This document shows, piece after piece, positions 33,358-45,951 of a stretch of 64,000 nt of DNA (position 1 is the stretch's first letter; every line of letters starts with the position of its first letter). A program made the translations under genes and the position numbers. The notes under the pieces were generated by a model. The model was not told the origin of the DNA. It did not search any database and saw only the letters and a program-made list of their open reading frames with translations. Where the stretch lies: assembly GCF_004361815.1 (NCBI RefSeq), contig NZ_SNWA01000001.1, positions 3,224,001-3,288,000 on the forward strand. Reading direction: 5' to 3'. Origin of the DNA: Paraburkholderia sp. BL10I2N1. GTDB taxonomy: Bacteria > Pseudomonadota > Gammaproteobacteria > Burkholderiales > Burkholderiaceae.

Positions 33358-35670
33358 TTGTTCAAACCTCATCGCTTTGTTCCAAAGACGGTTGTAGCCG
33401 CGGCATTTGCCGCGCATGGGCTGGTGGCTCACGCGACGACACCTTTCGTGGTGCAAGACATTCGGATCGAGGGGTTGCAACGCGTCGAGCCCGGTACCGT
33501 GTTCTCGTATCTGCCGATCAAGCAGGGCGACACCTTCAGCGACGACAAGGCTTCTGAAGCAATTCGCGCGCTGTATGCAACGGGCTTCTTCAACGATGTC
33601 AAGATTGCCACCGAAGGCAACGTCGTTGTCGTGCAGGTTCAGGAACGACCGGCCATCGGCACGATCGATTTCGCCGGCATCCACGAATTCGAAAAGGACA
33701 ACCTGATCAAGGCGCTGCGCGCCGTGGGGCTGTCGCAAGGCCGTTATTACGACAAGGCGCTCGTCGACAAGGCCGAGCAGGAACTGAAGCGCCAGTACCT
33801 CACGCGTGGCTTCTATGCCGCAGAGGTCACCACCACAATTACTCCGATAGACCGAAACCGCGTGTCGGTACTGTTCTCGGTGGTCGAAGGTCCGAGCGCG
33901 AAGATCCGCCAGATCAACTTCATCGGCAACAAGACGTTCAGCAGCGGCACGCTGCTCGACGAAATGCAGCTGTCCACGCCGAACTGGTTCTCGTGGTACA
34001 CGAAGAACGACCTGTACGCGAAGGAAAAGCTCACCGGCGACCTCGAGAATGTGCGTTCGTACTACCTGAACCGCGGCTATCTGGAGTTCAGCATCGAGTC
34101 GACCCAGGTCTCGATCTCGCCGGACAAGAAGGACATGTACCTGACGATCTCGCTGCACGAAGGCGAGCCGTACACGATTTCAAACATCAAGCTCGCGGGC
34201 AATCTGCTTGATCGCGAGGCGGAGCTCAACAAGCTCGTCAAGATCAAGGCGGGCGACCGGTTCTCGGCCGAGAAGCTGCAGGCCGCCACGAAGGCGATCG
34301 TCGACAAGCTCGGCGAGTACGGGTATGCGTTCGCCACCGTGAACGCGCTGCCGCAGATCGATCAGGAACATCACACGGTCGACCTGACACTGCAGGTCGA
34401 TCCGAGCCGTCGCGTGTATGTGCGCCGGATCAACGTGGTCGGCAATACGCGAACGCGCGACGAAGTCGTGCGCCGTGAAATGCGTCAGCTCGAAAGCTCG
34501 TGGTTCGATTCGAACCGGCTTGCGTTGTCGAAAGACCGGATCAACCGTCTTGGCTACTTCACCGATGTCGACGTGACGACGATTCCGGTGGAAGGCACGC
34601 CCGACCAGGTGGACGTCGACGTCAAGGTGGCCGAAAAGCCGACTGGCGCGATTACGCTGGGTGCGGGCTTCTCGTCGACCGACAAGGTGGTGCTGTCGGC
34701 GGGCGTGTCGCAGGACAACGTGTTCGGTTCCGGCACGAGTCTGTCGGTCAACGTGAATACGGCGAAAACTTACCGTACGTTGACGGTCTCGCAGGTCGAC
34801 CCGTACTTCACGGTCGACGGCATCAAACGGATCACGGACGTCTACTACCGGACCTACGAGCCGCTGTATTACTCGACGGATTCGAGCTTCAAGATCGTCA
34901 CGATGGGCGCTGACCTGAAGTTTGGGATCCCGTTCTCCGAAGTCGATACCGTCTACTTCGGCGCCGGCTTCGAACAGAACACGCTCGACGTCGACGCAAA
35001 CACGCCGGCCTCGTACCGGCAATACGTTCAGGACTTCGGCCGCGTATCGAACAACGTACCGCTCACTGTTGGCTGGTCGCGCGATGCACGTGACAGCGCG
35101 CTCGTCCCGAGCCGCGGCTACTTCACGCAGGCCAACGCGGAATACGGCACGCCGATCGGCGGCACACAGTATTACAAGGCTGACCTGCAGGCGCAGTACT
35201 ATTATTCGTTTGCGCGTGGCTTCGTGCTTGGTTTCAACTTGCAGGGCGGTTATGGTAACGGCCTCTCCGGCAAGCCGTTCCCGATCTTCAAGAACTACTA
35301 CGCCGGCGGTATCGGTTCGGTGCGGGGTTATGAGCCAAGCTCGCTGGGCCCGCGCGACAAGACCACGAATGACCCGATCGGTGGCTCGAAGATGGTGGTC
35401 GGCAACATCGAGCTGACGTTCCCGCTTCCGGGTACGGGGTATGACCGCACGCTGCGGGTGTTCACGTTCCTCGACGCCGGTAACGTGTGGGCGGATGCCA
35501 GCGCTTCCGCCAACTCGACCGGTGCGAACGGGCTGCGCTATGGCTACGGTGTGGGTCTTGCCTGGATTTCGCCAATTGGGCCTCTCAAGCTGAGCCTTGG
35601 CTTCCCGCTCCAGAAACACGACGGCGACCAGTACCAGAAGTTCCAGTTCCAGATCGGGACGGCATTCTGA
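33358..35670 (+). CDS. bamA: Outer membrane assembly factor BamA
   Basis: BamA is the essential core that folds beta-barrel proteins into the outer membrane. The product of 770 residues has a signal peptide (about residues 1-25, ending VAHA), five POTRA domains to about residue 430, and a 16-strand barrel with the VRGYEPSSLGP motif (Omp85 loop 6) and a C-terminal phenylalanine. The TTG at 33358 is preferred because GGGGAAG lies just upstream and it leaves a proper signal sequence. The frame is open 22 codons further without a suitable start. A TTG start in an essential gene may limit its translation. Confidence 0.95.
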   Translation: MFKPHRFVPKTVVAAAFAAHGLVAHATTPFVVQDIRIEGLQRVEPGTVFSYLPIKQGDTFSDDKASEAIRALYATGFFNDVKIATEGNVVVVQVQERPAIGTIDFAGIHEFEKDNLIKALRAVGLSQGRYYDKALVDKAEQELKRQYLTRGFYAAEVTTTITPIDRNRVSVLFSVVEGPSAKIRQINFIGNKTFSSGTLLDEMQLSTPNWFSWYTKNDLYAKEKLTGDLENVRSYYLNRGYLEFSIESTQVSISPDKKDMYLTISLHEGEPYTISNIKLAGNLLDREAELNKLVKIKAGDRFSAEKLQAATKAIVDKLGEYGYAFATVNALPQIDQEHHTVDLTLQVDPSRRVYVRRINVVGNTRTRDEVVRREMRQLESSWFDSNRLALSKDRINRLGYFTDVDVTTIPVEGTPDQVDVDVKVAEKPTGAITLGAGFSSTDKVVLSAGVSQDNVFGSGTSLSVNVNTAKTYRTLTVSQVDPYFTVDGIKRITDVYYRTYEPLYYSTDSSFKIVTMGADLKFGIPFSEVDTVYFGAGFEQNTLDVDANTPASYRQYVQDFGRVSNNVPLTVGWSRDARDSALVPSRGYFTQANAEYGTPIGGTQYYKADLQAQYYYSFARGFVLGFNLQGGYGNGLSGKPFPIFKNYYAGGIGSVRGYEPSSLGPRDKTTNDPIGGSKMVVGNIELTFPLPGTGYDRTLRVFTFLDAGNVWADASASANSTGANGLRYGYGVGLAWISPIGPLKLSLGFPLQKHDGDQYQKFQFQIGTAF

Positions 35671-35705
35671 GCGCGCAGTCCGGAATCACTTACAGTATCG
35701 AGAGG

Positions 35706-36242
35706 ATGACTTTGCTAACCGGTATGTTTTCGAAACGAGCGATGTGTATGCTGGCGCTGGCGATGACACTCGGCATAAGCGCTGCGGCACAGGCGCAGGA
35801 AGCCAGGATCGCGGCGGTGAATTCCGACCGGATCCTGCGTGAGTCGACGGCGGCGAAGGCGGCGCAGACCAAGCTCGAAGCCGAGTTTGCAAAGCGCGAC
35901 AAGGATCTGCAGGACATGGCACAGCGTCTGAAATCGATGTCCGATTCGCTCGACAAGAGTGGCCCGGCGATGTCAGCCTCAGACCGCGCACAGAAACAGC
36001 GGGACCTGTCGCAACTGGACACCGATTTCCAGCGCAAGCAGCGTGAGTTTCGCGAAGATCTGAACCAGCGTCGCAACGAGGAACTGGCGGCGGTGCTGGA
36101 TCGTGCGAACAAGGTGATCAAGCAGATTGCCGAGCAGCAGCATTACGACCTGATCGTGCAGGAGGCGGTTTACGTCAGCCCGCGCATCGATATCACGGAT
36201 CAGGTGCTGAAGGCACTGGCGGCGTCGAACAACGCCAACTGA
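35706..36242 (+). CDS. OmpH/Skp-family periplasmic chaperone
   Basis: Skp-type chaperones hold unfolded outer-membrane proteins on the way to BamA. The product has a signal peptide ([15 protein letters not shown], with cleavage after AAAQA) and a long charged coiled-coil region with many Lys, Glu, Gln and Arg, then a short beta segment ([19 protein letters not shown]). The start is uncertain: ATG 35706, TTG 35712 (best spaced from GAGAGG) or ATG 35724. All keep the signal peptide. It lies between bamA and lpxD, as is usual. Confidence 0.9.
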   Translation: MTLLTGMFSKRAMCMLALAMTLGISAAAQAQEARIAAVNSDRILRESTAAKAAQTKLEAEFAKRDKDLQDMAQRLKSMSDSLDKSGPAMSASDRAQKQRDLSQLDTDFQRKQREFREDLNQRRNEELAAVLDRANKVIKQIAEQQHYDLIVQEAVYVSPRIDITDQVLKALAASNNAN

Positions 36243-36262
36243 AACGCAGGAGCAGCACACGC

Positions 36263-37342
36263 ATGGCTTTTACGCTCGAGGAAGTTGCACGGCGGTTTGG
36301 CGGCGAAGTAGTTGGCAACCCGGCGCATCGCGTCGGCAGCCTGGCGCCGTTGGATCAGGCTGGCCCGGAACAACTGGCATTCCTCGCGAACCCGAAATAT
36401 CTGTCGCAGGTGGAGACAACCCGTGCGGGCGCCGTGCTGATCAATGCCGGCGACCTCGCCAGGCTCGCTTCCAGCGAGGGTCGTAACTTCATCGTCACGC
36501 CGAATCCTTACGCTTACTTCGCGCGCCTTGCCCAAGCTTTCATCGATCTTGCCGCCCCGAAGCCCGCACCCGGCGTACATCCGGGTGCGACGATCGACCC
36601 GTCGGCGAAAGTCGCGGCAAGCGCGGTGATCGGTCCCAATGTGACCGTCGAAGCGGGCGCCGTGATCGGCGAGAACGTGCGGCTTGATGCGAACGTGGTT
36701 ATCGGGCGTGGCACCCAGATCGGCGACGGTTCGCATCTGTATCCCAACGTTTCGGTTTACAACGGCTGCCGGATCGGTCCGCGTGCGATCATTCATGCGG
36801 GCGCCGTGATCGGATCGGACGGTTTCGGGTTCGCCCCGGATTTCACCGGGGAAGGCGACGCGCGCACGGGTAACTGGGTCAAGATTCCGCAGGTCGGCGG
36901 CGTATCGATCGGGCCCGACGTGGAGATCGGCGCCAACACGACGATCGATCGCGGCGCGATGGCCGATACGATCATCGAAGAGTGCGTGAAGATCGATAAT
37001 CTCGTGCAGATCGGCCACAACTGCAGGATCGGCGCTTACACCGTCATCGCAGGTTGCGCAGGCATTGCCGGTAGCACGACGATTGGCCGGCACTGCATGA
37101 TCGGCGGGGCGGTAGGCATTGCCGGACACGTGACGCTGGCCGATCATGTGATCGTGACGGCGAAGTCCGGCGTGTCGAAGTCACTGTTGAAGCCCGGCAT
37201 GTACACGAGCGCGTTCCCCGCCGTCGACCATGCGTCCTGGAACAGGAGCGCGGCGTTGCTGCGCAATCTCGACAAGCTGCGGGATCGAATCAAGGCGCTG
37301 GAAGCCACTGTTGCCGGGAGTGCTTCCGGCGACAAGGCGTAA
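36263..37342 (+). CDS. lpxD: UDP-3-O-acylglucosamine N-acyltransferase
   Basis: LpxD adds the second hydroxyacyl chain, on nitrogen, in lipid A synthesis. The 359-residue protein has an N-terminal uridine-binding domain ([17 protein letters not shown]), a left-handed beta helix of hexapeptide repeats from about residue 105, the catalytic histidine region [10 protein letters not shown], and a C-terminal helix. GCAGGAG precedes the ATG. It is 20 bases after the ompH gene. Confidence 0.97.
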   Translation: MAFTLEEVARRFGGEVVGNPAHRVGSLAPLDQAGPEQLAFLANPKYLSQVETTRAGAVLINAGDLARLASSEGRNFIVTPNPYAYFARLAQAFIDLAAPKPAPGVHPGATIDPSAKVAASAVIGPNVTVEAGAVIGENVRLDANVVIGRGTQIGDGSHLYPNVSVYNGCRIGPRAIIHAGAVIGSDGFGFAPDFTGEGDARTGNWVKIPQVGGVSIGPDVEIGANTTIDRGAMADTIIEECVKIDNLVQIGHNCRIGAYTVIAGCAGIAGSTTIGRHCMIGGAVGIAGHVTLADHVIVTAKSGVSKSLLKPGMYTSAFPAVDHASWNRSAALLRNLDKLRDRIKALEATVAGSASGDKA

Positions 37343-37504
37343 CAGCAGGAGCACGGCTTACGCGTACTGGTTGCTGGCCAGGTGGCAGGAGACGCCGCCT
37401 GGGTCGGGGCAACCGGCGTAACGCGACGGCCGCATGCGTTATCAACCTGCCTGCATAAGCATCCGCAGTCATCATCGCGCAGACCGTGCGTGAACAGAAA
37501 CACC

Positions 37505-37969
37505 ATGAGCAACGAAAAAATCAATCTCGACATCCATAAGATTCTCACGCTGCTGCCGCATCGCTATCCGATCCTGCTGGTCGATCGGGTGCTCGAACTT
37601 GAGCCGCACAAGAACATCAAAGCGCTGAAGAACGTGTCGATCAACGAACCGTACTTTATGGGCCACTTCCCGAAGCGTCCGGTGATGCCCGGCGTGCTGA
37701 TTCTGGAAGCCCTCGCACAGACCGCCGCGCTCCTGACGTTCGCGGAAGAGCCACACGATCCGGACAATACGTTGTATCTGTTCGTTGGTATCGACAACGC
37801 GCGCTTCAAGCGTGTAGTCGAACCGGGCGACCAGCTGATCCTGAACGTCAAGTTCGAGCGGCATATGCGCGGTATCTGGAAGTTCAAGGCTCGTGCCGAG
37901 GTGGATGGCCAGGTGGCGGCGGAAGCCGACCTGATGTGCGCAGTCCGGCAAACGGACGACGGCCAGTAA
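37505..37969 (+). CDS. fabZ: 3-hydroxyacyl-ACP dehydratase FabZ
   Basis: FabZ dehydrates 3-hydroxyacyl-ACP in fatty acid elongation and competes with LpxA/LpxD for the same acyl chains. The 154-residue hot-dog fold protein has [14 protein letters not shown], the catalytic histidine in FMGHFP and the catalytic glutamate in [11 protein letters not shown]. The ATG at 37505 begins [14 protein letters not shown]. The 162 bases after lpxD hold no gene, though the frame stays open into them. Confidence 0.97.
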   Translation: MSNEKINLDIHKILTLLPHRYPILLVDRVLELEPHKNIKALKNVSINEPYFMGHFPKRPVMPGVLILEALAQTAALLTFAEEPHDPDNTLYLFVGIDNARFKRVVEPGDQLILNVKFERHMRGIWKFKARAEVDGQVAAEADLMCAVRQTDDGQ

Positions 37970-38016
37970 GTCGCAGCGCAATCCAGACAACGCAACAGAA
38001 TGAGAAGCGAGGGCGC

Positions 38017-38805
38017 ATGAGCAGGATTCATCCCACTGCGATCATCGAGTCGGGCGCGCAGCTCGATGAGTCGGTCGAAATCGGGCCATATGCCATCGTC
38101 GGCGCACACGTCACGATCGGTGCACGGACGACAGTCGGGTCGCATAGCGTGATCGAAGGTCACACGACGATCGGCGAAGACAACCGTATCGGCCACTACG
38201 CGTCGGTCGGCGGCAGGCCGCAGGACATGAAGTACAAGGACGAGCCGACAAGGCTCGAGATCGGCAACCGCAACATGATCCGCGAGTTCACGACGATCCA
38301 CACCGGCACGGTGCAGGACGCGGGCGTGACCTCGCTCGGCGACGATAACTGGATCATGGCGTATGTGCACATCGGCCACGACTGCCGCGTCGGCAGCAAT
38401 GTGATCCTGTCGAGCAATGCGCAGATGGCGGGCCACGTGACGATCGGCGACCATGCGATCATCGGCGGCATGTCGGGCGTGCACCAGTTCGTGCGCATCG
38501 GCGCGCATGCGATGCTCGGAGGCGCGTCGGCACTGGTACAGGACATTCCGCCGTTCGTGATCGCCGCCGGCAACAAGGCGGAGCCGCACGGCATCAACGT
38601 CGAGGGTCTGCGCCGCCGCGGTTTTTCGGCTGACGCGATCTCGGCGCTGCGCGCAGCCTATCGTCTGCTGTACAAGAACGGACTGTCGCTCGAAGAGGCG
38701 AAGGTGCAGTTGCGCGAACTCGCGTCCGCAGGCGGTGACGGCGACGCTCCGGTGCAGGCGCTGGTCGACTTCGTCGAAGCGTCGCAGCGCGGCATCATCC
38801 GCTGA
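38017..38805 (+). CDS. lpxA: UDP-N-acetylglucosamine acyltransferase
   Basis: LpxA starts lipid A synthesis by adding a 3-hydroxyacyl chain to UDP-GlcNAc. The 262-residue trimeric enzyme has the left-handed beta helix beginning [21 protein letters not shown], the catalytic histidine in [14 protein letters not shown] and the [14 protein letters not shown] ruler region, then a helical C-terminal part. The ATG at 38017 follows GAAGCGAGGG. It is 47 bases after fabZ and three bases before lpxB. Confidence 0.97.
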   Translation: MSRIHPTAIIESGAQLDESVEIGPYAIVGAHVTIGARTTVGSHSVIEGHTTIGEDNRIGHYASVGGRPQDMKYKDEPTRLEIGNRNMIREFTTIHTGTVQDAGVTSLGDDNWIMAYVHIGHDCRVGSNVILSSNAQMAGHVTIGDHAIIGGMSGVHQFVRIGAHAMLGGASALVQDIPPFVIAAGNKAEPHGINVEGLRRRGFSADAISALRAAYRLLYKNGLSLEEAKVQLRELASAGGDGDAPVQALVDFVEASQRGIIR

Positions 38806-38808
38806 CCG

Positions 38809-39978
38809 ATGGCGCTGCAACCCCGCCCGCTGCGGCTTGCAATGGTGGCCGGCGAGCCATCGGGCGATCTGCTGGCGGCGTCGCTGCTCGACGGTCTGTC
38901 GAGCCGTCTGCCGCCGTCTACGCAGTACTATGGCATCGGCGGTCCGCGCATGATCGCAACCGGGTTCGACGCGCACTGGCCGATGGAAAAGCTGACCGTG
39001 CGCGGTTATGTCGAAGCGCTGAAGCACATTCCCGAAATCCTCCGCATTCGCAACGAGCTGAAGCGCCAGTTGCTGGCCGAACCGCCTGACGCGTTCATCG
39101 GCGTCGACGCGCCCGATTTCAACTTCGGCCTCGAGCATCCGCTGCGTGACGCAGGCATTCCGACCATTCATTTCGTCTGCCCTTCGATCTGGGCGTGGCG
39201 CGGCGGCCGCATCAAGAAGATCGCGAAAGCGGTCGACCATATGCTCTGCGTGTTCCCTTTCGAAACGGCGCTGCTAGAAAAAGCGGGGGTGGCGGCGTCC
39301 TACGTCGGCCATCCGCTCGCCGACGAAATCCCGATCGTGCCCGATACGGCCGGCGCGCGGCGCGCGCTCGGTCTGCCGGAAAGCGGGCCAGTGATCGCCG
39401 TGCTGCCGGGCAGCCGGCGCTCGGAGATCGGTTTGATCGGGCCGACGTTCTTCGATGCGATGGAACTGATGCAGCAGCGTGAACCCGGTGTGCGTTTCGT
39501 GATGCCGGCGGCGACGCCTGTGCTGCGCGAACTGCTGCAGCCGCTCGTGGACGCGCATCCGCGCCTCGCCTTGACGATCACCGACGGCCAGTCGCAAACT
39601 GCGATGACCGCCGCCGATGCGATCCTCGTCAAAAGCGGCACGGTGACGCTCGAAGCCGCGCTGCTGAAAAAGCCGATGGTGATCTCGTACAAGGTGCCGT
39701 GGCTCACGGGCCAGATCATGCGCCGGCAGGGTTATCTGCCGTACGTCGGCTTGCCGAACATTCTGGCCGGGCGCTTCGTGGTACCGGAAATTCTCCAGCA
39801 TTTCGCGACGCCCGAGGCGCTGGCCGAGGCCACGCTGACTCAGTTGCGCGACGAGGCCAACCGGAGCACGCTCACGGAAATTTTCACGGAAATGCATCAC
39901 GTGCTGAAGCAGAATACGGCCCAGCGCGCCGCGGAAGTGGTGGCGAGCGTCATCGACACCCGCAGGGGGCGCCGGTGA
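38809..39978 (+). CDS. lpxB: Lipid-A-disaccharide synthase
   Basis: LpxB is a GT19 glycosyltransferase that joins UDP-diacylglucosamine and lipid X. The 389-residue protein has the glycine-rich beginning [33 protein letters not shown], and the nucleotide-binding [10 protein letters not shown] and [17 protein letters not shown] segments. It is a peripheral inner-membrane enzyme. Its stop overlaps the rnhB GTG start by four bases. Confidence 0.97.
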   Translation: MALQPRPLRLAMVAGEPSGDLLAASLLDGLSSRLPPSTQYYGIGGPRMIATGFDAHWPMEKLTVRGYVEALKHIPEILRIRNELKRQLLAEPPDAFIGVDAPDFNFGLEHPLRDAGIPTIHFVCPSIWAWRGGRIKKIAKAVDHMLCVFPFETALLEKAGVAASYVGHPLADEIPIVPDTAGARRALGLPESGPVIAVLPGSRRSEIGLIGPTFFDAMELMQQREPGVRFVMPAATPVLRELLQPLVDAHPRLALTITDGQSQTAMTAADAILVKSGTVTLEAALLKKPMVISYKVPWLTGQIMRRQGYLPYVGLPNILAGRFVVPEILQHFATPEALAEATLTQLRDEANRSTLTEIFTEMHHVLKQNTAQRAAEVVASVIDTRRGRR

Positions 39979-40730
39979 CGGCCGCCCGCGCTCCGCGCCG
40001 CAAGGCTGCTGCTTCGGGCGCGGCCGCGATCCAGGCGGGTCTGAATTTCGATTCGCCGGTGGAGATCGTCTGTGGTGTCGATGAGGCTGGGCGCGGGCCG
40101 CTGGCCGGGCCCGTTGTGGCTGCTGCTGTGATCTTCGATCGCGACCGGCCAATGATTCGCGGCCTGGACGATTCAAAGGCGCTTACCGCAAAAAAGCGTG
40201 ACGAACTGTACGACAAGATCGTCGACCGGGCGCTGGCCTACTGCATCGCATCGGCTTCGGTTGAGGAAATCGATACGCTCAACATCCTGCACGCGACGAT
40301 GCTGGCGATGAAGCGCGCGGTCGAGGGGCTCGTCGTCACTCCGACGCTCGTGAAAATCGACGGCAATCGCTGCCCGGTGCTGAGTATCCGGAGCGAGGCA
40401 ATCATTGGTGGCGATGCGCTGGTGAAAAGCATATCGGCGGCGTCGATCCTCGCGAAAGTCACCCGCGACCGCATGCTGCTCGAATTGCATCAGGCTTTTC
40501 CGATGTATGGCTTCGATGCGCATTCGGGCTACGGCACGCCGCAACATCTCGCTGCACTGCTCGCGCATGGGCCGTGCGAGCATCATCGGCGCTCGTTTGC
40601 GCCGGTGCGGGAGGCGCATGCACGCATGAGCCTGCAGGTCAAAGTGCCGGGAAATGTGCCGGTCGTGCTGCCGGCCTTGCGCAACGATGCATTCGACGAC
40701 GCCTTTGACGACAGCGCGCCTGCCTTTTGA
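39975..40730 (+). CDS. rnhB: Ribonuclease HII
   Basis: This type 2 RNase H of 251 residues removes ribonucleotides from DNA. The acidic catalytic residues lie in [15 protein letters not shown] and [10 protein letters not shown], with the [11 protein letters not shown] segment and the Asp of [16 protein letters not shown] [13 protein letters not shown] near the end. The GTG at 39975 overlaps the lpxB stop as GTGA. An N-terminal tail rich in Ala and Arg and an acidic C-terminal tail extend beyond the core. It closes the long cell envelope operon. Confidence 0.95.
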   Translation: MTAARAPRRKAAASGAAAIQAGLNFDSPVEIVCGVDEAGRGPLAGPVVAAAVIFDRDRPMIRGLDDSKALTAKKRDELYDKIVDRALAYCIASASVEEIDTLNILHATMLAMKRAVEGLVVTPTLVKIDGNRCPVLSIRSEAIIGGDALVKSISAASILAKVTRDRMLLELHQAFPMYGFDAHSGYGTPQHLAALLAHGPCEHHRRSFAPVREAHARMSLQVKVPGNVPVVLPALRNDAFDDAFDDSAPAF

Positions 40731-40784
40731 CGCCCGGTCAACGGCGTTCCGGTTTCCGTTCTTCTCCTAACGTCTTCACTGCCT

Positions 40785-41567
40785 GTGAAAGCCATCACGT
40801 CGCGGGACAATCCGCTCTACAAACGCCTGAGGGCTCTGGCCGGTTCGACGCATCAGCAGCGCCGCAGCGGCCACGCGCTGCTTGAAGGCTTCCACCTGGC
40901 AAGCGCATATCTCGATGCCGCTGGCCAGCCGGAAACCTGCATCGTGACCGAGGGCGCGTTGCGTCATGAAGAAGCGCAGGCAATCGTCTCGCGCATTGAC
41001 GAGCATCGTGTCGTCACGCTGCCGGACGCGCTCTTCGGGCAACTGTCGAATGTGGTCCACGGTGTGGGCATTCTGCTGCTTGTCGAAAAGATCGACGCGC
41101 CGCTGCCAGAGCAGGTGAATGAAACGTGCGTCGTGCTCGACGGTGTGCAGGATGCGGGCAATGTCGGCTCGATCCTTCGCAGTGCCGCGGCCGCAGGCAT
41201 TGGGCACGTGTTCTGCGTGCCGGGGACGGCGTACGCGTGGTCGGCGAAGGTCCTGCGCTCGGCGATGGGCGCGCATTTTCTGCTGCGGATTCACGAGGAT
41301 GTCGAGGCGCAACCGCTGATCGCGCGGCTTGCCGTGCCGGTCGCGATCACCGATTCGCACGGCGCGCAGGCCATCTACGATTGCGATCTGTCCGGGCCGC
41401 TCGCCTGGGTGTTCGGCAATGAAGGGGCGGGCGTGTCGAACGCATGGCGCTCCGCAGTCACGCACCGCGTGACGATTCCGCAGCCGGGCGGCATGGAATC
41501 GCTGAATGTCGCGGCGGCCGCCGCTGTGTGTCTCTTCGAACAGTGCCGTCAGCAGCGCGGAGCGTGA
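40785..41567 (+). CDS. SpoU/TrmH-family RNA 2'-O-methyltransferase
   Basis: The 260-residue product has an N-terminal substrate-binding domain (ITSRDNPLYKRLRALA, HALLEGFHLA) and a C-terminal SPOUT domain with the trefoil-knot motifs LDGVQDAGNVGSILRSA, VFGNEGAGVSN and IPQPGGMESLNVAAAAAV. It should methylate a ribose 2'-hydroxyl in rRNA or tRNA. The specific site is unknown. A GTG start at 40785 matches the family beginning. It lies 54 bases after rnhB and converges on ppsR. Confidence 0.9.
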   Translation: MKAITSRDNPLYKRLRALAGSTHQQRRSGHALLEGFHLASAYLDAAGQPETCIVTEGALRHEEAQAIVSRIDEHRVVTLPDALFGQLSNVVHGVGILLLVEKIDAPLPEQVNETCVVLDGVQDAGNVGSILRSAAAAGIGHVFCVPGTAYAWSAKVLRSAMGAHFLLRIHEDVEAQPLIARLAVPVAITDSHGAQAIYDCDLSGPLAWVFGNEGAGVSNAWRSAVTHRVTIPQPGGMESLNVAAAAAVCLFEQCRQQRGA

Positions 41568-41597
41568 CCTTCGGTCAGCGCGCCACGCGTCTGTCCA

Positions 41598-42413
41598 TCA
41601 ATACGACGCACGGTCCAGCTTGATTTCCTGCAGGATCGTCGTCGCAATCTCTTCGATCGACTTGTGCGTCGACGACAGCCACTTGATACCTTCCCGCCGC
41701 ATCATCGTTTCCGCCTCGTTGATCTCGTAGCGGCAGTTTTCCAGCGCTGCGTACTTGCTGCCGGGCCGCCGCTCATTGCGGATCTCCGACAGACGTTGCG
41801 GATCGATCGATAAGCCGAACATTTTCTGACGATGCCCGAGCAGCGGCGTCGGCAGCTTCGCGCGCTCGAAGTCTTCCGGAATCAGCGGATAGTTCGCTGC
41901 TTTCACGCCGTACTGCATCGCGAGATAGAGGCTTGTCGGCGTCTTGCCGCTGCGTGACACGCCGACCAGAATCACATCCGCGTCGGCGAGATTGCGGTTC
42001 GACTGGCCGTCGTCGTGGGCGAGTGAAAAGTTGATCGCCTCGATGCGGTTCTTGTATTCCTCGGTGTCCGCGTTCTGGTGTCCGCGGCCCATCGCGTGGC
42101 TCGACTTCAACTCCAGTTCCAGTTCGAGCGGCTCGACGAAGGTCTGGAACATGTCGAGCACGAGCGCGTTCGAGTCCTTGACGATCTGGTTTGACGAACT
42201 GTCGACGAGCGTCGTGAACACGATCGGACGACGGCCTTCATGCAGGCCGGCTTCGTTGATCTTTTCGAGCGTGGCATAGGCCTTTTCCGTCGAGTCGACG
42301 AAAGGCACTCGGACCAGGCGGAATTTCTGGTCGAACTGGGAGAGGATCGAATGCGCGAAAGTTTCGGCAGTGATCCCGGTACCGTCGGAGACGATGAATA
42401 CGGTTGGCGGCAT
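41598..42413 (-). CDS. ppsR: PEP synthase regulatory protein (kinase/pyrophosphorylase)
   Basis: This DUF299-family protein of 271 residues switches PEP synthase off by ADP-dependent phosphorylation of its active-site threonine and on by phosphate-dependent removal. Visible motifs are FIVSDGTGITAETFAHS at the start and the P-loop GVSRSGKTPTSLYLA. The ATG at 42413 gives the family beginning MPPTVFIVSDGTG. The upstream open frame is not conserved-looking. It is divergent from ppsA, its target, which supports the assignment over a PPDK regulator. Confidence 0.95.
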   Translation of the reverse strand: MPPTVFIVSDGTGITAETFAHSILSQFDQKFRLVRVPFVDSTEKAYATLEKINEAGLHEGRRPIVFTTLVDSSSNQIVKDSNALVLDMFQTFVEPLELELELKSSHAMGRGHQNADTEEYKNRIEAINFSLAHDDGQSNRNLADADVILVGVSRSGKTPTSLYLAMQYGVKAANYPLIPEDFERAKLPTPLLGHRQKMFGLSIDPQRLSEIRNERRPGSKYAALENCRYEINEAETMMRREGIKWLSSTHKSIEEIATTILQEIKLDRASY

Positions 42414-42965
42414 CGTAGGGCAGGGAACATGAGCGCGGCCAGGCACTCGAAGAAAACATCGCCGCAGAAACCGCTGCGCGGCGATTGACCGCTCGCAGCG
42501 GCGTCGCAACAGCGCGCTGTGGACGCCAGAAAACACGTTCCCGGAGCGGACTCGGAGCCCCGCCAGGTCTCGACTGAGTTCTCGCTGAGGCTAGCCTGGC
42601 GGCCCGGGGCGCGTTTCGAGGCGCAATTCTCGGCCGACTGCCACATTTCGGGAATCGGCACGGTAGAATAGCGGCAACCTGTTGGATAAGCAATTGCGGG
42701 CAATCCGCGCCGAACACCTAGCTATCGGACGTTCATCGTCACGCTTTTTGTTCGTATCGCTTGCGGAATCGCTTCAAGTTCGCGGAATTTTCTGTTTCGT
42801 CGCGCTTCGTGCGCACGTTTGAGGCCGCAACCCGCCGCCCGCAGATGGATGGAAACGCGATTGCTTCTCCAACAGGTTGTGCAAGACGCGTCACCGCTTC
42901 TTACAGGCGGCCGCGTCCGAGCCCACTTGCACAGCCGTGAATTTTTTTCACACTTAGGGGCTTGT
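42414..42965 (+). other. Divergent ppsR/ppsA intergenic region
   Basis: No gene is supported in these 552 bases. Candidate promoter parts are weak: TAGAAT at 42664-42669 could be a -10 for ppsA. The ppsA leader contains a perfect 8-bp inverted repeat, TGTGCAAG (42878-42885) with CTTGCACA (42926-42933), and a GTGAA/TTCAC hairpin around five T just before the ribosome binding site AGGGG. Confidence 0.45.
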
Positions 42966-45371
<2,406 letters not shown>

Positions 45372-45414
45372 GCGGGGTGTGAGGCGTTGAAAAAGCGCCT
45401 CGCGTTCGTGCTAT

Positions 45415-45448
45415 AAACACCCCGGTATAACCGGGGTGTTTTGCTTTT
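45415..45448 (+). terminator. Terminator after ppsA
   Basis: A perfect 12-bp stem AAACACCCCGGT/ACCGGGGTGTTT with an ATA loop is followed by a T-rich stretch. A GAGGCG/CGCCTC hairpin lies just before it. It ends only 11 bases before the nfeD-like GTG, so that gene either uses read-through or a promoter inside ppsA. Confidence 0.9.
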
Positions 45449-45459
45449 GGGAGACCGAC

Positions 45460-45903
45460 GTGGCAACAGGTGGACTGTTCTGGTGGCTGGGTGCCGGTGT
45501 ACTCGTCGTACTGGAGTTGTTCAGCGGTACCTTCTATATGCTGATGGTCGCGCTGGGTTTCGTCGCGGCCGGGATCGCGCACTGGGCGGGCATCGGTCTG
45601 GACCCGCAACTGGCGATCGCTGCGGGTGTCGCGGCGGCGGCGGTGTTCCTGCTGCGACGTTCGCGCTTTGGCCGCAGGGTGCGCAAGGACGCGTCGCGCA
45701 ATCCCGACGTGATCCTGGACATTGGTGCGACGCTGACCGTGTCGGACTGGCACGATCGACGGGCTCGCGCCAGTTATCGTGGCGCGGATTGGGACGTCGA
45801 ACTCGCGCCGGGCGAACCCGAAGACGCGCGGCTCTACGAGATTACCGCGCTGCGCGGAAGCTGTCTGATCGTGGCGGCAAAAAAGCAGCCTGTACGGGCC
45901 TGA
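45460..45903 (+). CDS. NfeD-family membrane protein
   Basis: This is a 147-residue short-form NfeD protein without a protease domain. It has two or three N-terminal membrane helices (LFWWLGAGVLVVLELFSGTF and the following Ala/Gly-rich segments) and a C-terminal OB-fold domain facing the cytoplasm (DIGATLTVSDW to the end). GTG at 45460 follows GGGAG by six bases. It is paired with the SPFH protein downstream, which is the standard partner. Such pairs organise membrane microdomains or aid membrane protein quality control. Confidence 0.9.
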   Translation: MATGGLFWWLGAGVLVVLELFSGTFYMLMVALGFVAAGIAHWAGIGLDPQLAIAAGVAAAAVFLLRRSRFGRRVRKDASRNPDVILDIGATLTVSDWHDRRARASYRGADWDVELAPGEPEDARLYEITALRGSCLIVAAKKQPVRA

Positions 45904-45951
45904 GCGCGACCTGTGGATTGAACCATTCGAAACATAATAAGGAGTGCAAGG

